From Hormiphora californensis (lineage: Eukaryota; Ctenophora; Tentaculata; Cydippida; Pleurobrachiidae): a stretch of DNA of 53,938 nucleotides. A program made the translations under genes and the position numbers. The notes under the pieces are model-generated. The model was not told where the DNA came from, did not search any database, and saw only the letters and a list, made by a program, of their open reading frames with translations. Numbering within the stretch: the first letter of the stretch is position 1; every line of letters begins with the position of its first letter. Shown here piece by piece: positions 52,214 through 53,938 of this stretch. The DNA lies in the NCBI GenBank assembly GCA_020137815.1, contig CM035356.1, forward strand, positions 8,241,211 through 8,295,148. The letters run 5' to 3'.

Positions 52214-53041
52214 TGTATGCATCGGGATGCATGCAGGATTATCCCATAAATCATAATATCCTGAGATATGTCTCATGAACGTGACTGGAATGAATGACGT
52301 GGCTTGAAATATATTTCCGGGACGTGACTTGAAGAAACAAAGAAAATTTAGTTGTTTCAGTGTCATTAATTGAAATAAGTTGGCCATTAATAAACCTGGC
52401 TACTTTGGGGCAAATCTCTCTCTGTAAAACCCTCCGCTATCTCTAGTCGAAAAACGAATAAGATAAACCGCTTTAATTCATATTAATGAAGCGCGTAAGG
52501 AAATCAGTCACGTGAGGCGCTTCGAACCAATAACAGAACAGAACGCGGAATTGCTATGGTAAATATTGTGGCTTTCGCGGTCGGGCACGAGAATAATTCC
52601 CGGGAATTCTTGGTCAGGTGATTGTGTCAGGGTAGGAGTATAAATACACCCTTCAGTCATTGACACAGGACCTTCCCTTTCTTTTGTTCTCTTGTTTTGG
52701 CCAGCACGACACTACTCTCAACGATCCAGCCCGCTCTCGCCCAGGGACTATAGATCCAGATGCCGTTCCTTCGCCGCTAATCGCTTCATAGTTCCTTCAT
52801 TGTCATGTAAGCTCATGAGATATAGTGAGTAGAGTAATGGTGTAATATAGTATGTGAGTCATTCATTTCTACTACGGTTCTATAATACAAGTTACGTGTT
52901 TTGATAGTCCAAATTCATGAAGAGGCCGTTGCTTCTCATATAAACAGTATGACAGTGCATCAGCAGTGGTAGGGACTGCATTTCTGGTGTCTGAGAGTGG
53001 GAACTCAGTTGAGCTACTGAGACAACCTCCCGCTCCTTACA
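52214..53041 (+). repeat. LTR 2 of element B
   Basis: 828 bp. CCAAT at 52527-52531 and TATAAATA at 52639-52646. From about 52690 to the end it is essentially identical to LTR 1, whereas 52350-52440 differs, suggesting partial conversion or recombination between LTRs. Confidence 0.8.
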
Positions 53042-53760
53042 CTACTGGAGCGTGACCGGAAAATGATCGCCCTTTCAGGAAGAGGTTAGTGCACTGAAAG
53101 ACACCATCATCTCAATGAAGGACTCTCAGCTAGAGAGTAGCATTACTGCTGTCCAGACTGTCGTAAAAGAGGAAATGAATAGTTATTCGTCCGTCCTTGA
53201 GACCGCTGCTACCACCATGAAGCAGACGTGTGCATCTGCATTAGCTCCAACTAGAATACGTGCCGCCCTTGCCAGCGCTACAGTTGACCGATCTGCAAAT
53301 CTGATAGTACATGGGTTAGCCGAGAATGTTGATGGTAACGACACCAGTAGATTGAAAGAACTTGTTCGAGTATCTGGATGAAGCACCGTTTTTATGGAGG
53401 TCAGTAGATGGGAGGAGAGGAGTGATGAGCGAGTACGTCCTGTTCGGGTGGTATGAGGAGCAGGGAAACAGCTAGGACCATTCTGGGGAAATCTGCTGAG
53501 CTGAAGGACTCAGATACTTTTCAATCTGTGTACATATCTCCAGACAGAACTGTAGAGGAACGGACTGGAGGAGGGATCTTGTTGCCAGGTTGAGAGAGAA
53601 GAGAGAGAAAGACCAGAGAAGATTTTTAGGATCAGGAGGGGGTCCGTTTTTGAGATCAGAGAGTGAGCGATCACATGTGAGGAGAGGAGAGATTGTTAGT
53701 GATTGTTCTTGTGCTCGGGTGAGAATTATGAGTTCGAGAGAGGGAGACTTGAGATTTGAT
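53042..53760 (+). pseudogene. LINE ORF1 fragment, frameshifted
   Basis: After CGCCCTTTCAG the frame reads EEVSALKDTIISMKDSQL, a coiled-coil start, then RSANLIVHGLAEN, the usual entry to the RRM-like part of CR1/L2/L1-type ORF1 proteins. It stops at 53381, but neighbouring frames continue the family order: RPVRVV, then SRETARTILGKSAELKDSDT, VYISPDRTVEERT and LREKREKDQRRF. Those are the C-terminal signatures of such ORF1s. At least three frame changes or stops make it inactive. In these elements ORF1 is an RNA-binding chaperone. It begins at the edge of element B. Confidence 0.6.
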
Positions 53761-53938
53761 TTATATCTATGATTATTACAATTAGCTGTGTGAAACATTG
53801 TTCGGACACGGTGGGTACCAGGGTGGGGTAACTTGGTAAACGCACACAAAAGACCTTACCCGTCTTCGTGTTATTAGCCATGATGCGCCACCCTACATCC
53901 CACCCAGTTTGTCCAGTGTGGCTGGTTTTCTGACATTT
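53761..53938. other. Window end, no gene
   Basis: Nothing recognised in the last 180 bases. Confidence 0.5.

Larger units (their letters stand above)
42167..53041 (+). mobile_element. Element B: large LTR retroelement without pol
   Basis: Bounded by direct repeats 42167-43008 and 52214-53041, both TGTATGCATC...CTTACA. TGGAGCC follows the first at 43015 (six bases away), and GGTGTGGGAG precedes the second, so primer site and polypurine tract are in the correct places for plus orientation. The 9.2-kb interior has a 69-bp minisatellite, a fragment of the gag-family LTR, GA-rich tracts, a 30-bp acidic-repeat array and scattered short frames, but no recognisable gag, protease, reverse transcriptase or integrase. 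I find no clear target duplication: the left flank is the 54-bp array (TACTTA) and the right flank (CTACTGG) is not array. It is related to element A by primer site, tract, one homologous block and the acidic array. Confidence 0.65.

Overview
This is eukaryotic nuclear DNA, most likely from an invertebrate animal. The evidence is spliced genes with GT-AG introns, a PGRMC-type membrane haem-binding protein, NAF1 and cytosolic malate dehydrogenase, patches of the animal telomere motif (CCCTAA/TTAGGG), LINE and LTR retroelement debris, MITEs and many micro- and minisatellites. I cannot name the lineage from sequence alone. A 100-base N gap lies at 28078-28177, and the sequence from there to about 35.4 kb is rich in single-base indels, so it looks like poorly polished long-read consensus. 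Bases 1-600 also look poor.

Layout. 0.4-4.65 kb: a damaged, minus-strand, gag-only LTR retroelement whose gag is split by a 505-bp inverted-repeat transposon. 4.65-8.4 kb: LINE fragments shot through with hairpins, fold-backs and nested MITEs. 8.96-10.6 kb (+): NAF1. 10.74-35.36 kb (+): cytosolic malate dehydrogenase in seven coding exons. Its fourth intron is a 1.8-kb, 37-bp minisatellite that repeats the exon 4/intron 4 splice junction about 50 times. Its sixth intron (about 20 kb) contains a large antisense LTR element, 'element A' (15.4-33.9 kb), with minisatellites, two copies of a basic coiled-coil reading frame and three LTR copies. 36.09-38.71 kb (-): a complete four-exon PGRMC-like gene converging on MDH. 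39.4-42.17 kb: a duplicated interstitial telomeric repeat, a MITE, and a 54-bp minisatellite containing two perfect 58-bp palindromes. 42.17-53.04 kb (+): a second large LTR element, 'element B'. 53.04-53.94 kb: a broken LINE ORF1.

Host genes. NAF1 is an H/ACA snoRNP assembly factor, MDH works in cytosolic NADH shuttling, and PGRMC is a haem-binding ER protein. They share no pathway. NAF1 and MDH lie head to tail: only 122 nt separate the NAF1 stop from a splice acceptor 19 nt before the MDH start codon. That arrangement is compatible with spliced-leader processing of a polycistronic transcript, but is not proof of it.

Most notable points. (1) The MDH minisatellite amplifies a working 5' splice site, and the next intron's 3' splice site is also duplicated in frame. 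(2) Elements A and B have no visible pol but share a TGGAGCC primer-binding site, a GGTGYGGGAG polypurine tract, a homologous internal block and homologous acidic 30/31-bp tandem repeats. They look like one family of large non-autonomous LTR elements. (3) All three LTR families in the window start with TG followed at once by a short hairpin.
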